From: Diplosphaera chodatii
Lineage: Eukaryota > Chlorophyta > Trebouxiophyceae > Prasiolales > Stichococcaceae
Direction of reading: 5' to 3'
NCBI GenBank assembly: GCA_032358165.1
Contig: JAALGY010000011.1
Span: 620,001 to 684,000 of the forward strand
Length of the DNA: 64,000 bases
Part shown: positions 25,749 to 39,200 of the stretch, in pieces
How the letters are laid out: each line of letters begins with the position of its first letter
Numbering within the stretch: position 1 is the first letter of the stretch
The notes under the pieces: model-generated
Database searches by the model: none
The model's input: the letters and a program-made list of their open reading frames with translations, nothing else
Told to the model about the DNA's origin: nothing
Position numbers and translations under genes: made by a program

Positions 25749-28700
25749 TCAAGCTGTTCGTTGCCGCACTGCCTCAATTGTGTTGCGCAGCGCATGGTTG
25801 GGTATGAGTTCCCGGCGAGCCAGGGGCTGCGTAGTCATAGGCGAGATTGCATCATGACCATCCAGCCATGCCGTGATAGCAGCACGGCTGTATGTGTAGC
25901 CATCGCTGCACATCACTGGGTCCTCCATCACCACCTTTGACAACGGGCACATCATCCAGTCGTCCGCTGACTGCTGTCCGGCAGGTTCAGCTGTGGCGCT
26001 GCTGGCTGTCACAGCAGCAGGCGCATCAAGGATCAGCTGCTGCATTTCTGCCGCCGCTGCACTGCTGCCGGGCTCAACAGTGCGGGTCTGAGAGGCAGCA
26101 GGTAGGGCCTGAGGAGTCTGTGGCTGGCTTTTGTCTGGCGCTGAAGCTGCTGTGGCCGCTGCTGCCGCTGCGGCACCTGCTGACTGCTGCACTGATGCCT
26201 TCTTTCTGGCCCGCTTCTGAGCTGCCTTGCTGGGCTGTTTGTGTTTCCTCTTTTCAGCCTCCTCCTCCTCCTGCGCATTGCAACGTACTGCTGGACGACC
26301 TGTCAGAATGACGCCGTCGGCATCCTCGCAAACTCCCGGTCGAGTCGAGACATAGACATTAAGCAGTGCAGTATTCTGACTGAAGAGTCACAGTGAGGTC
26401 GTGATCCTCGAATATGGGTTGGCAGCCTCACCAGCAGCCTTTGCATCGCAAGATCCGCATCTGCTTGCGAGCGCTGTGGCATGGCCGCAGTGCCCCTGAC
26501 TTTGCAAGGCGGGCCCGCCTGCTGCCCACCCTGCAGTACCTGCTCAACCTGCTGCAGGGCCTTCTCGCCCAGCAGTCGCAGCCGTGCTGGCAGCCGCCGC
26601 AGCTCCTGCTTGAACACACTCAGCAGACTCAGAGCAGTGTGATTTCGCCAACCTGCAATGGGGTCACAATGAACGCCTTAACAACCACAACCTCAGCAAA
26701 CAGCTGGCGTGTGACCCCACACAGAAACACGCCCAGGTCACCTGGCGTACAAGTGCTGCGACCCGTGGCCACGCCAACCCGCCAGCACGGCTGGTGCCCA
26801 TGCACTGCTGCTTTGCGGCTCTGCTGCCTGCCACCAGCATCTCGAGCGCTTTGCACGCTGCCTAGGGCAGAGGAAGGGGCATATTGTCACTGGGAATGCC
26901 TGCCACTACGTTCTGCAGACAAGGGCGCCCAAATGCCACCCTGGACGCAGGGGTATGAGTCAAAAAGGAGCCTGCATTCCGCAAGACCAAGCAGGCATGC
27001 TCACACCCATGTGGCGCACCTGCAACGCTGGCAAAGTGGTCTCGTGGAGGGCGCCAAAGGGTGACATGTCTGGGCTGGCTACCATGTGTACCACAGTCGT
27101 CATGCAAGCTGCCATGTTGTGTTGGTCGAGCATGCTGCGTGCAGCTGCACCGCTGCCGTGCAGCTCCACTACTAGGGCCGCCATCTGCAATAGTGGGGAA
27201 CAAAGCGCCAACTACAGCCGAAGTCACAAGAGACACCCACAAGGCTGTGCCAAACAGCACCTGATGACAGTGCTATCAGCGCAGCTGCCCGCATGACAAT
27301 CAAGACTCCGACAAGTTGCACGCTGTCACTTTGCTGCATCCAGTTGGAGGACCGCAGGAGTGTTCGCACCAGCATCAGGGACATGACATCGCATCTTTGC
27401 CCGCGGGACCAGCTGTGGCCCTGCACGAGTGCACACTCGTGCTCTGATGCTGCGTGCCGCAGCTGCATGGCAGGTGCACTGCAGCCGATATATAACGCCT
27501 CTGCAGGCGGTGGCTGCCCCGCTGCCTCCGCCGCTGCCGTGGCTTGGGCCTGAACATCATGGCCAGAATAAACTTCTCAAAAGTTCGTGCGGCTTCTTTC
27601 GCTTGGCTAGGTGGTGAATTGCGGAGCAATTCAGGGGCATGCCGGGGCAGGGCAAGCAATGGCGTGCATGATCTGACTCTGCAGTTGCGCAGATGAGTGC
27701 CCATGCGCAGGACTTGGCATGCAGAATGCCCAAGAGAGGGGAGTCACCGCCGCCGATGCCCACGCTCTGAAGGTGGCGGCAACAGCTCGGAACGAAACCA
27801 TGACGAAGTCGGCGCCATGCGGCCGGCTGTGGCTCCGCCGCAGGGCATATCTGATGTGGTCGAGCTGGACGTCCAGGAAACCTTGCAGCACCTCGGCGAG
27901 CGCCACTGCTGACGGCTGTGCAAGTGCGGCTGCAGCATCCGCACCCTCTGCTGCCTCCTTCAGCACGGCTGCCGCTGGGAGGGCCAGCCGTGAGGCAGCG
28001 ATGAACAGCCTGTCTGCAAAGTGCACACCAGCCGGCAGATGCTTCAGCCACAGCAGCGCCGGCTGCAGGGCAGCTCTGAGAGCCGACTGCCAGCGCGACC
28101 GCAGCGGCGGTGCATGCAGCTTGCTGATGTAGGTGCCAGCGCTGCTGGCGCTGCAGGACTCGCCGTTGAGCCTGCTGCCAAGCCTGTCGTCAGCAGGCTG
28201 CTCCAGGCAGACGCCCAACTGCCCGGCGTGCATAGCGAGCAGCTCGCTGACATCAATCAGGTCCGCCATAACCTGCACCAGGAAATCAATTTATTCGTGC
28301 GTCCATTCAACCCATGCGTGCGGCCTGCTGACAGAGTTGAGGCACTGGCACATGACAAATTTGACAGCAGGCCCCACCTGGTCGCCAGGGTGGGAGGATG
28401 GGTCTGGCAGCGTGTGGGCCTGCAACGCGTCACAGATGCACAGCAGAGCGGCATCGACACTTTCCCTCGGTGCACTGCGTAGAGCACCACTCATCAGGTC
28501 CTGCAAGCAGCCACACAGTCAGATGAGCCATGCAATGGTACCCGGGAATCAACAGGAGGTTATGCCCACGGTCCTGGTCTCAGCACTGGGACTTGCCATC
28601 CCAGCAAAGAGCAAAAAGGTCACCGAGTACAGTAGGGGCCAGTCTGGGTCCGGAGGCTTGCCAGCCCGCGCAGCAGCAGTAATGAGGGTGTTCCACGCTC

Positions 28701-30103
28701 GCAGCACCGACGCTGCTGTCGTGGCTGTGAGCGGCTGCACCTGCAGTGCGCCAGCTGCCATGCACCAGCAGCCTGAAAACGCTGGCGACGTGTGCAACAG
28801 CACTGTCTGCACTGGCAAGTGTGTCAGATGCTTTGGTACCTTCTGGAGATCGGCCAAGGCTACCAATGCAGACACTTGCGCCCTGTACGCTAGCATCTGC
28901 CAGGTGATGGGGCAGGATGCGTATGCAGGCTCATCAGGCACGGGCTTTGAATCCGTCCGCTGCGCAATAACACGGCTGTTGCAATAATCCACAATCGCGG
29001 CCAGCTGCTTGCCGCTGCCAGCTGGCAGGCTGGAAACGCGGGCACCCGCAAGGCGGGCTGTCATGCCCACTACGATCAGCTGCCAGTTCGGTTCCATCTG
29101 CTGCGGGCTGTGCTGCAGGTTGGCAGCCACGATCCTGGGTAGGCGGGACAACCATTGCAGGATCGTCACGGGCTCAGCAGCGTGTCAAGACAGTCAGCAT
29201 GTGTGTTACATGTTGAGCAACTCCGATCAGACAGCCTTCGCTGTCGTGCAGTCCAGCCCAACACTCACTCGAGGCAGTGCCCTGCAGCAGCGTGCAGGTT
29301 GGCAAACCCCTGAGCATACTTCTCCTCAGATAGGCTGCCAGAGCCCCGCAGCACTAGCATCACCAGGCTGATGGCTGCGTAGGGCATGGTGGCATGTAGG
29401 TCTCTGACGAGGCCGGGCTTCCGCAGCAGGGCTCCAATCTGAGGGGCAAATGTGGGCAGGCAGGCCAGCACCTCCTCGTCAGCCACACCGCTCAACCAGT
29501 TGAACTGCAGTCAACCAGCAACACGACTTCAGTTGGTACTGATTGTGATCTGACACTGTAGCTAGGTAGGCTACAGGAACTTGCAGGCCGGCTTGCTGGC
29601 CATACAATGACTGCGGGAGCTGCAGTGTGTGCAACAGCGTGACATGCAAGCTGCTGGATCAACCGTGTCGAACACTTTCGACTCCCTGCAGTCGACGCTA
29701 ACAAGGGCACACATGCAGATGCAGGCTCAAGAGACTACGGAGTGCCCACCCTGCTGGTGCGAACAATGGCAGCAAGCGCAGCAGCTGCCAGCTGCGGAGC
29801 GCCATTGGCAACATCCAGCAACCAGGCAACCTTCTCTGAGGCGGGCCTGCGTTTGTGCAACGCCGCGTCAGGATCAGCCAACATGAGCTGAAGTGCGCAC
29901 GGGCAGCAAGGCCTACAGCATGTCTATTTTCCAGCCTCTGTGAACCATGCATGTACATTGCTGCGCATGGCACAAGGTGCCTTGTCGTGCCTGCCGCTGT
30001 CGATGCAGCTCAACAGGACGTCAGTCTGAGACTCGGGAGGGCATCGAGCAGCTATCAATTGCTGGACCACCCCAAGCGACGCCAAGTCTTTGCCGCTGGC
30101 CAT
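25749..30103 (-). CDS. U-box array unit 6, intact, U-box intron lost (910 aa)
   Basis: Twelve exons, 5' to 3': 29991-30103, 29750-29912, 29269-29504, 28840-29134, 28624-28740, 28378-28500, 27748-28272, 27370-27549, 27020-27184, 26742-26861, 26432-26605 and 25749-26270. They encode 910 residues from MASGKDLASL. The last exon fuses paralog exons 12 and 13: CPLSK runs straight into VVMEDPVMCSDGYTYSR with no base gained or lost. Exon 2 is 163 bp against 97-115 bp elsewhere, because its acceptor (placed by phase at 29912) lies further upstream; that boundary is less certain. Intron 1 has a GC donor (AG/GCACGA). The basic linker (KRKHKQPSKAAQKRARKK) is the strongest of the family. Role as for unit 4: presumed ubiquitin ligase. 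Confidence 0.9.
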
Positions 30104-30289
30104 CCTGTACGTTGCAGATGTTGCGACGGTCTTGGTTCTGTGCTTCGTTCTAGTCTCTGTGGCCCAGAAGACATGCTTGACGTGCTCTAGCTTCGGCATG
30201 TCCTGGGGTTTTCAGGACGAAATGATGCCAGTCAGCATCATTCATGTCCTGCACCCAAGCTGCCCAATGTGCGCTTGCACAGGTTATGC

Positions 30290-30307
30290 TGACCATACTC
30301 GTAACTG
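30290..30307 (-). promoter_or_regulatory. Conserved 5' donor-like element, unit 6
   Basis: Minus strand CAGTTACGA/GTATGGTCA, 187 bp upstream of the unit 6 start. Confidence 0.4.
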
Positions 30308-30565
30308 CGCCAAGAGGGGGACGCAGCGGTGCCGTGGCGATGCAGACGCTTCAAGCCTCAATCATCAATCCTGTGAGGATCGCACTGACCGCATGGAGGC
30401 CCAGGCTATGCACAAGTGCAGCTTGTATGACGCAGGACCATGCTTCACAAGTGCGCACGGGCTGCGTCGTCATTACCGACTAGAGGGGAACAGAGTGATC
30501 TTGCAGATGCAATCTGCAGGATATTGACATCATGAACATGGAAACTCATGCATGCAAGTCATGTG

Positions 30566-30571
30566 CACGTG
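30566..30571. promoter_or_regulatory. CACGTG box upstream of unit 6
   Basis: It lies within GCACGTGCATGCACG, 463 bp upstream of the unit 6 start. The identical 15-mer occurs upstream of unit 9 at 46156-46170. Confidence 0.45.
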
Positions 30572-31049
30572 CATGCACGTTATGTGCACCATGCTGCAAG
30601 CAAGGTAATGACTCGATATCTTCATGTCATCGTCTGCATTGTCCCCGTTGTTACGCCATAACACACTGGTGTGTCGATGGGGCAGACTGTGTTGCGTGAG
30701 CACCAGGCAGCGTGCGCTTACATGAAGGATCGCAGCATGGGGTTGCCCACATCCTTACAGCCCATCCGCCATTCCGGCTTTCTTCACTATTGCAATAAGT
30801 GTGTGACTGCGCCGCACAGGAGTGGACGCGGATGGTACTCGATAGGTGCGCGATCTTGCACCGTCAAGGGACAATGCTGCCTTTTCACATGCAAATGACA
30901 CGCCAAAGGCGTTGGATGGGCTCTGGTGATGGAGGGTCGTGCTGACACGTTGATGGATGGCTGCAGCGCTGTGTGAAAAGCATGGTCATCCTGGAGACTA
31001 CAGAAGAACAATGATGCAACGAAATGCGCAGCTCTGGTATCAGTGACCT

Positions 31050-34000
31050 CTAGCCATCTCGAGCTTTCAGCTGCAGCACTGCCTCGATTGTGTTGCGCAA
31101 CGCATGGTTAGGGATGAGCTCCTGGCGAGCAAGGGGCTGGTCAGTCATTGGCGAGACTGGGCCCTTGGCTGCAAGCCATGCCGTGATGGCGGCGCGGCTG
31201 TATGTGTGGCCATCGCTGCACATCACAGGGTCGTCCATGACCGCCTGCACACACCAAGCAACTCTCATTGTGTCGCCTCCATGCAAGTGTCAAAAAGTGG
31301 ACGTCCTGCACTGGAATTGCACGTCCATCCCACCTTAGAAATGGGGCACATCATCCAGTCGTCTGCCGATTGATGTCCAGCAGGAATTGCTGGGGCAACG
31401 CTGGAATGTACAACAGCAGGCGCATCAAGGCGCAGCTTCTGCACGTCTGCTGCCACCGTACTGCTGCTGGGCTCAGCGCTTTGGGTCTGAGTGTCATTAG
31501 GACAGCTCACAGGAGGCTGCTGCTGGCCGGCGTCTGCTGCTGTGGCCGCTGGTGGTGCTGCTGCTGTGGCGGCTGCAGCGCCTGCCGCCTGTTTGGCTGC
31601 TGCCTTCTTCCTGGCCCGCTTCTGTGCTGCCTTGCTGGCCTTGCTGCTCGTGTGCTCCTCCTCCTCCTGCATAATGCGACGCTGCTGTCTAGATACTGCT
31701 CCACATGGAACACTCCTGGTGGCACGGTAATCACATGTGGCAAGACGCAGCTCATGGCCATGTTATCCGTGAACTTTAGCTACCCTTAACTGTTGTCAGC
31801 AGCAAGGTCTTCAGCTAGCTTTTCGCAGACTCACCAACAGGCTGCGCATTGCAAGGTCTGCGTCTGCCTGCGACCGCTGCGGCACATCGGAGGCGCCCCT
31901 GCCACCGTCAGCTTTGTGTGCCTGCTGCCCACCCTGCAGCGCCAGATCCACCTGCTGCAGGGCCTTCTCGCCAAGCATGCGCGCCCGCGCTGGAAGGCCC
32001 CGCAGATCCTGTGTACACATGGTGCAGTGTTGCATCAGTAAAGGATGCTTCCATGAGGGTTTTGCCAAGCAGCAATGCAGCAGGGTCGCTGTCGTGTACC
32101 TCAGCAAAGGGCCGACTTCTCTGACAGGACGGATCTGGCTCACCAGTCGCATAGCTGCTGCAAGCTTCGGCCACGGCGGTCTGCCCTGCACGCCTGCGCT
32201 CATGCACTGCTGTTTGGCAGCGCTGCTGCTTGTCACCAGCAGCGCCAGCGCCTTGCACGCTGCCTGAGGCACAGAAAATGAGCCCCGTGTCATGGGCAGG
32301 CCCCGGCATATCTGGTGGCGACAGAGTGCGAGCTGACATTGCGGGGGCTTGGGTGGGAGTCCGGACAAACAACGATGCAACGCTGACATGTGCTGCGTGC
32401 GTCATTGAGGTCGCACCTGCAGCACGGGCATGTTCCCCCCCTTGTGGTCCACAGGAATGTCGGCCGGCTGCAGCCCCTGGTAGACTACGTTCGCCAGGAA
32501 AGCCGCCGCGCCCTGCCGGTCGAGCATGCTGCGCGCAGTAGCACCGCTGCCGTGCAGCTTCGTAATCAGTGCAGGCGCCTGCAGTCGGTGAAGAAGGACG
32601 TCCGCTGCTGTGAGCCGTCAGGGATATGCAGCGAGGGTGTGCACACCAATGCAGTGTATCAGTTTCAGCTGCCCAGCCGTCCAGAAGCCCACCCATCCTC
32701 CAGCACACTTCACCCCTGTCGACATGCAGCCATGCGATCACGAGGAGTGCACCTGCAGCATGGCGTCCATGTCGCGTCGCTGCCCGCGGAATGCATCGGT
32801 GGCCTGGTAATCACGCTCGGCAAATACCAGCCGCATGTGCGGCGCCACGGCTGCGTTGCAGCCGCACCACAGGAGCGGCTCGGACGGCAGCGGTCTCCCT
32901 GCTGCCTCCGCCGCCGCTGTGGCCTCAGCCTGCACAGCATGCAGCAGAGGGAAGTTTTGGGCAACGTGGTTGAAATGCAGACCAGGTCGATCATGCCTTG
33001 ACTGTCACGACTGAACAGCCCATGCCACATGTTGGGTGGCCGAAGCAAGACTCTAAGATACAGTGTGCTTACAGCGTCTGCTGGCAGTGCGCCAAACACA
33101 GCGCGCTCACCGTCGCCGATGCCAGGGCTCCCAAAGCAGCGGCAGCCGCTCGAGTCGTGCCTATGGTCAACGCAGCAGCGTCAGGCCGCGCGGGCCCCCG
33201 TCGCAGTGCACACTCGACGTGCTCGAGCGGGACGTCCAGGTAGCTCTGCAGCGCCCCGGCGAGCGCCAGCGCCGAGGGGCGTCCGAGGGCGGCTGCGGGG
33301 TCTGCACCCCCTGCTGCCGCCTGCAGCGCGTCTGCGGCCGGGCCGGCCAGCCGTGTGGCAGCAGTGAACAGCTTATCCGCAAGCTCCCCATCCGCCGGCA
33401 GAACGGCCAGCCATGGCAGCATCCGCAGCAAAGCTGCTGCCAGGGCTTCCTGCCAGCGCGTCTGCAGCGGGGCTGCATGCAGGATGCTGATGTGTTTGCC
33501 TTTGCTGCCGATGCTGGCGGGCTTGCTGCCGGACCTGTTTCCAAACTTGCTCGCGGCCCGGGGTTCCAGGCAGTACGCCACCTCCTCGGTATGGGTGCTG
33601 AGCAGGTCCGTCACAGTTACCAGATTGTTCAAGACCTGCAGTGGTGGTTGAACGTCACCAGACGATGGAGTAGTGCAGGTGACCGGGGCGTGTGATGGCA
33701 GTACAACAGCAGGCCCACCTGCTTGTCGGGGTTGGAAGAGGGGCCTGGCAGAAAATGGTTCTGCAGAGCGCTGCATAGGCCCGTCAGAAAGGCACCAATG
33801 CTTTCGTCCGGCGCACCTAAAAGGGCACCCTCGACTAGCGGCACCTGCATGCACACAGGGTCTGAGATGCATGAGCCACATGCACCAGTCCTGGTGAGCG
33901 AACGGCAGGATGCTCCGAGGCGCTCGGCTGAGACACCTGGGCGGAGGGAGGCAACAGGGGTCACCGAGTACAGGGTGGCCCACTCTGGCTCCAGGGGCCT

Positions 34001-35328
34001 CAAACAGTGCACAGCACTTGTGACGAGGGTGTCAACTGCTTGCAGCGCTGCCGCTGCAACTATTGGGGTCAGCGGTTGCACCTGCGGTCCATGGAACAGC
34101 CGTCACGTGCGGAACATAGGCATAGGCGGTGCAAATGCAAGGATCAGTGACCTTTGCCAGCGGTTTTGTTTCCTGCTCACCTTATAAAAGCTACCCAACG
34201 CTAGCAATGCCGTTGTAAGCACCCTGTGCGCCAGCGTGTATGGGGTGACCTCGCCAGATGCCAATGTGGCCGCATCGGGCAGAGCATCCTTTGTCAAGAT
34301 CAGGCTCTGGCAGTAGGCTACAATGTCGGCGAGCTGCTCGCCACTGCCAGCTGGCAGGCTGGCGGCGTGGTGAGCCGCGAGGTGGGCTACCATGCTCAGC
34401 GCGAGGGGGGGCTTTTCCATTTGGCGGCGCGGCTGCAGCAGCCCACCCTTCACAAGCCTGGGCACAAGGCAGCAATGCCGCATGGTCATGGCTGTCTTCA
34501 GCTCGGCAGCGTCACAAAAGAAGCACGGTGCTGGGTGCAGGGTGCCCAGATGGCAGCCGAGAGTGCCCATCTTGCTTATAACCCGGCCCAGACTCACCCT
34601 AGGCAGTGGCCTGCGCTGCTGCGGAACTGCCCCAAGGTCTCTGTGCGCCGCTCCTCTGCACCCGGGGTCCCGGGCATGACGCGGGTCGACCGCAGCACTG
34701 ACGTCACAAGGCTGGCTGCTGCATAGGGCTCCGCAGCGTGCAGCTCCTCTGTGAGGCCGGGCCGCCGGAGCAGGGCCCCGATGTGGCGAGTGAAGTCGGG
34801 CAGGCAGGCCAGCGCCTCTTTGTCAGCCTCGCGGTCCAGCCAGCTGAGCTGTAGTGCATGCAGCATCAGATCAGAAAGGAGTTGGCGCACAAGTTTTCGG
34901 TCTCGGACCCCACTGTAAGCCGTGCTTGTCGGCTGGCAACAAAGGCTGGCAGACTGTGCTGGAAGTGGGATGCCCACCTTGCCAGTACGAACAACGGCAG
35001 CCAGCGCAGCAGCCGCCAGGGGCGGATCTCCCATGGCAACGGTCAGCATGCCGGCAATGCGTTCCCGCACTGTGGACTCCGACTTGGACCTGCACGACGT
35101 CGTGGCTCATGATGCACAGCTCACATATTTTGCATTACGGCCCACAGCATTGGCAGGCGAACCGGCTTGCGTCCGCAGTTCCACGACGGTGCAATGCGTT
35201 AATGTCTCCTCATGCCTGGCACTGTTGAACAAGCTGAGGATGACGTCGGTGCGGGACTCGGGAGGGCAGCGAACATCTACGCCTTCCCGCACCGTTGCGA
35301 GAACTCCTGGAAGCTTGACAGCTGCCAT
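31050..35328 (-). CDS. U-box array unit 7, intact U-box ligase-like protein (893 aa)
   Basis: Exons, 5' to 3': 35216-35328, 34978-35089, 34598-34848, 34181-34457, 33965-34081, 33719-33844, 33111-33635, 32753-32929, 32417-32578, 32144-32263, 31835-32008, 31334-31666 and 31050-31244; all in phase, 893 residues from MAAVKLPGVL. The U-box reads CPISK then AVMDDPVMCSDGHTYSR and ends NHALRNTIEAVLQLKARDG. Intron 1 has a GC donor (AG/GCATGA). A longer amino end is possible: an upstream exon ending at the conserved donor at 35482 begins MASAESQRHWVDSLQR and would splice in phase to the acceptor just before this ATG. Presumed ubiquitin ligase. Confidence 0.92.
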
Positions 35329-35471
35329 CGTATCTGCAGGAGCAATGCGGTCCAGCTTTATGGTTTTGTGACGCTGAAACCCCTAAAGATCTGCGGCGCT
35401 GAAGCACAGGCTGTCCACAATCCCAATCAAACAAATTGCAGCTGCCCACAGCGCGCATGCGCAGCTTGTCG

Positions 35472-35488
35472 TGACCATACCTCTCTGC
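35472..35488 (-). promoter_or_regulatory. Conserved 5' donor-like element, unit 7
   Basis: Minus strand CAGAGAG/GTATGGTCA, 144 bp upstream of the unit 7 start. Confidence 0.5.
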
Positions 35489-35778
35489 AACGAATCAACC
35501 CAATGCCGCTGTGACTCCGCGGAGGCCATCCTTCTATCTTCCCAAGGTTACGTCAATTGCAACAGGTTGCAGACACGCCCATGCCGCAATGGAAACTTTT
35601 GCTCATGAGCGGCGAGTCATGGGTAAGCCAGTGCCGTGCGGTATAGCAACAAACTCCAACTTGTGCACTCGGACTATGTCATCATCTTCAGGCTGCAGGT
35701 CACAAGTGGTACTGCAAGGTGCAACTATGCAAGTACGTAGTGTTGGCATGTCAAAGTGAAGCAACATGATCTGGTGTG

Positions 35779-35784
35779 CACGTG
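35779..35784. promoter_or_regulatory. CACGTG box upstream of unit 7
   Basis: It reads TGCACGTGCATGG, 451 bp upstream of the unit 7 start, the same offset as in unit 9. Confidence 0.45.
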
Positions 35785-36288
35785 CATGGATGCCAAAGCC
35801 GGTCGATCAGCAATCATGTCAATGCTGATTTGCAAAGTATCCTTTGGTGCGTTAGAGCACTCACACATCCTCGGGAATCACATGGCATTGCGCGTGCACC
35901 ACCCCACACCAGCAATTCCATGGCTCAAATCCAGCATGCAATTGGTCATGTTGGTATAGCCTCATAAGCCATTCTGGCCTACACACTGTTCATATGCGCA
36001 AAGCGTCGCAGAGGCGTCTGCCAGCGCTTGTTAGGTGATCAGGTGGCAACTTGCATCACTGGGACCACCAGCCAGCCTTGTAATAGACATGCGCACTTGG
36101 CCCATCTGAGGCATGCTGGAGGTGGTGCTAGCAGCGTCCACTTACTGGAGCCTTGTGCCTGTGTCCGATGGCAGGCGATACAACACTACTGGAAGTGCTG
36201 TATCCACACTCTCGCTCAAAGCGCATCGCTCAAAACACCAACACATCCCTGGAGGCAGTTCATAGTCTGCACCCGACAACTGCACGTG

Positions 36289-39200
36289 TTAGCTGCCTTG
36301 AGCCCGCTGCTGCAGCATCGCCTCAATGGTGTTGCGCAGCGCATGGTTGGGCGTGAGCTCCTGGCGAGCTAGGGGCTGGCGGGTTATTGGCGAGACTGCA
36401 CCATTGGCGTCCAGCCAGGCTGTGATGGCGGCACGGCTGTACGTGTAGCCATCGCTGCACATCACAGGGTCCTCCATCACCGCCTGCAGACAACACGCGC
36501 GACATCATGCCTTTCCTGCTGCATAGCACCCTGCTGTCATGCTCAAGCTTTTCAAGGGTGCACCCAGGCACCCACCTCTGATAAGGGGCACAGCATCCAG
36601 TCGTCTGTGGACTGCCCGACGTGTGCAGCTGTGACGCTGCCCACTGCATTGTCAGCTGGCGCACCAACGTTCAGCTGTTGCATGTGTGCAATTGCTTCGC
36701 TGACACTGGGCTCGCTGGTGCGGATCTGAGGGTCAGCAGCAGGGCCCTGAGGAGGCTGCTGCTGGCTGGCGTCTGCTGCGGTCGCTGCTGGTGGCCCCGC
36801 TGCCGCTGCGGCGCCTGCCGCCTGCCTTGCTGCTGCCTTCTTCCTGGCCCGCTTCTGTGCCGCCTTGCTGGCTTTGCTGCTCGTTTGCTCCTCCTCCTCC
36901 TGCGCATTGGACGTGACTACGACATGACCACTGGGTTGCCCTGCCTCGAAGATGTTGGCAACACTCGCTGCAATGTACCATATGGTATGACGTGAAGCTG
37001 CAAAGGGTTGTGTACTTTGTGGGGTGTTCAGCAATGCTCTGTACACTTACCAGCAGCCGTTGCATGGCGAGGTCGGCGTCCGCCTGCGAGCGTGGCACTG
37101 GGGTCTGCGCGCCCGCGCCACTGCCAGCCCTGCCCGCCTGCTGCCCACCCTGCAGCGCCTGCTCCACCTGCTGCAGGGCCTTCTCGCCTTGCGTGCGCAC
37201 CCGCGCTGGCAGTCCTTGCAGCCCCTGCCCAACAGCGCAGGCCATAACATCGCCACGAAGTGATCTGCCTACTGGAAGGCAGCAACCTCAGTGCGATGCC
37301 GCAGCTCACTTCAGGATCGGTGTGCAGGGGCATGACAGCAGCAGCTCACCTGCCGCACAAGTGCTGCCACCTCTGGCCACGCCGGCACTCTGTTGCGTGC
37401 TGGATCGGTTGGGTCCATGCACTGCGCTTTTGCTGCTCTGCTGCCTGCCACCAGCACTTCAAGCGCTTTGCATGCTGCCTAGGCGAAGGAAGGCGAAAAC
37501 GGTGTCATGAGCCAATGCCAACAGATCCGTGGAACGGCAGCATGCAAGTGGTTATGGAGTGCTGGGTGTACATGTGCGTCTGACTTGGCATCTGGACTTC
37601 TGCAACGGGCATCTGATGGTTGCACCCATGTGGCGCACCTGCAACGCTGGGAAGGTGGCCGTCTGCATTGGCATAAACGCCGTGTTTGGCTTGCCGATGC
37701 CGTACACTAGAAGCATCACGCACATTGCCACAGATTCCTCGTCCAGCATGCTGCGTGCAGCTGCACCGCTGGCCTGGAGCTTGGTGATCAGGGCCATCAT
37801 CTGCAGTGGTGGACGCCAGCTGTTGCCGTTGCAAAGCATGACGAACCTTCAAGTGTGTCCGCCAACCAGCAGGGGCATCAACAGGAGGTGCAGCGTGACG
37901 CCTGCTGGCCGCACAGCATGAGAACTCCGAAAGAAGGAAACTGTTTGCAGATCGCAGAACACATGCCAGCTCTGCAGGAATACTGCGCACCTCCACGAGG
38001 GCTGCAACGTCGCGTCGCATCCCGGTGGAGCCTGCGCCGCCCTGTGCGAGCGCATACTCGTGCTCCGCAATCGCCAGCCGCAGCTGCGCTGTGGCCGAGT
38101 TGCTGGCGCAGCGCAGCAGCACGTCCGAGGGCGGCGGCCGCCCAGCTGCCTCCGCTGCTGCCGTGACTCGCACCTTCACAATATGTGCAGACAACTCAGA
38201 TTCTCGGAAAGACGCCTTCGGAGCAGGTTTTCGCTCGTGAAATGGCATGCGTGATGTGGCATGCATCAAGGCAAGTGCCAGCTGCACAAGACCTCCCACA
38301 CGCACACAAGACAGCAATCACGAGCCTCAGTCTAGCCACTGACCGTGGCTGTTACCAGCACCCTGAGGCTGCTGGCAGTCGCCCGGAGTGAGTCCATGAC
38401 GAAGGCGTTGCCCCCAGGCCGGGTGCGGTTCCACTGCTGAGCATGGTTGATGTGGATGGTGGGAACGTCAAGGTAACGCTGCAGCGCCTCTGCGACCTCC
38501 AGCGCTGGCGGCTGCTCGAGCGCGGCTGCGGGGTCTGCACCCTCCGCTGCCGCCCGCAGCGAGGACCCCGCCGGACTAGCCACCCTCAACGCAGCAATGA
38601 AGAGCCTGTCTGCGACGTATGACGCCCGCGGCTGATCGTCCAGCCACTTCGCCACTGGCAGCAGTGCAGCTGCGAGAGCCGACTGCCAGCGTGCCTGCAG
38701 CGGCTGCGCTTGCAGGATGCCGCTGTGACTGCTCCCGCTGGAGGATCTGCTGGAGGATCCGCCGTTCCTGCTATCAAGCTGGGTGTTGGTGGGAGGGTTT
38801 AGGCGGCATGCAACCTCCGATGTGTGCACGAAAAGCAGCTCGATGAGGTCAACCCAGGCTGGCTTCTCCTGCAGCAGCGGCTCAACATCAGCATACGCCC
38901 AGATGACACGGTTGTGCGATGCAAGGGTCAGGCCACGAGAAAGCGGCAGTGATCACCGGAGGGATGGGGTCGGAGGGTTTTGGCAGGGTGTAGCGGGATA
39001 CGGAGTCGCATATGCACGACAGGCAGGCGTCAATACTTCCTTTCGATGCATTCGGCACCCTCCATTAGTGGCACCTGCAGGCATCACATCACCAGGCAGA
39101 TGAGCCGCAAGAGACCTGATAAGCAAGCAAGGAAGTCTTTTTACGAGCTACAGCAAGGCACACGCAAGCTCACCGAGTATAGCTCGGGCCAGGATGGTTC

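Larger units (their letters stand above)
30104..31049. other. Spacer between units 6 and 7
   Basis: About 0.9 kb. It holds the donor-like element and CACGTG box of unit 6; around the box lies an alternating TGCA/GTGC stretch (30548-30590) in which ATGTGCAC occurs twice. No gene was recognised. Confidence 0.5.
35329..36288. other. Spacer between units 7 and 8
   Basis: About 1.0 kb. It contains the donor-like element and CACGTG box of unit 7 and a possible small upstream coding exon of unit 7 at about 35482-35530. Otherwise nothing was recognised. Confidence 0.5.
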
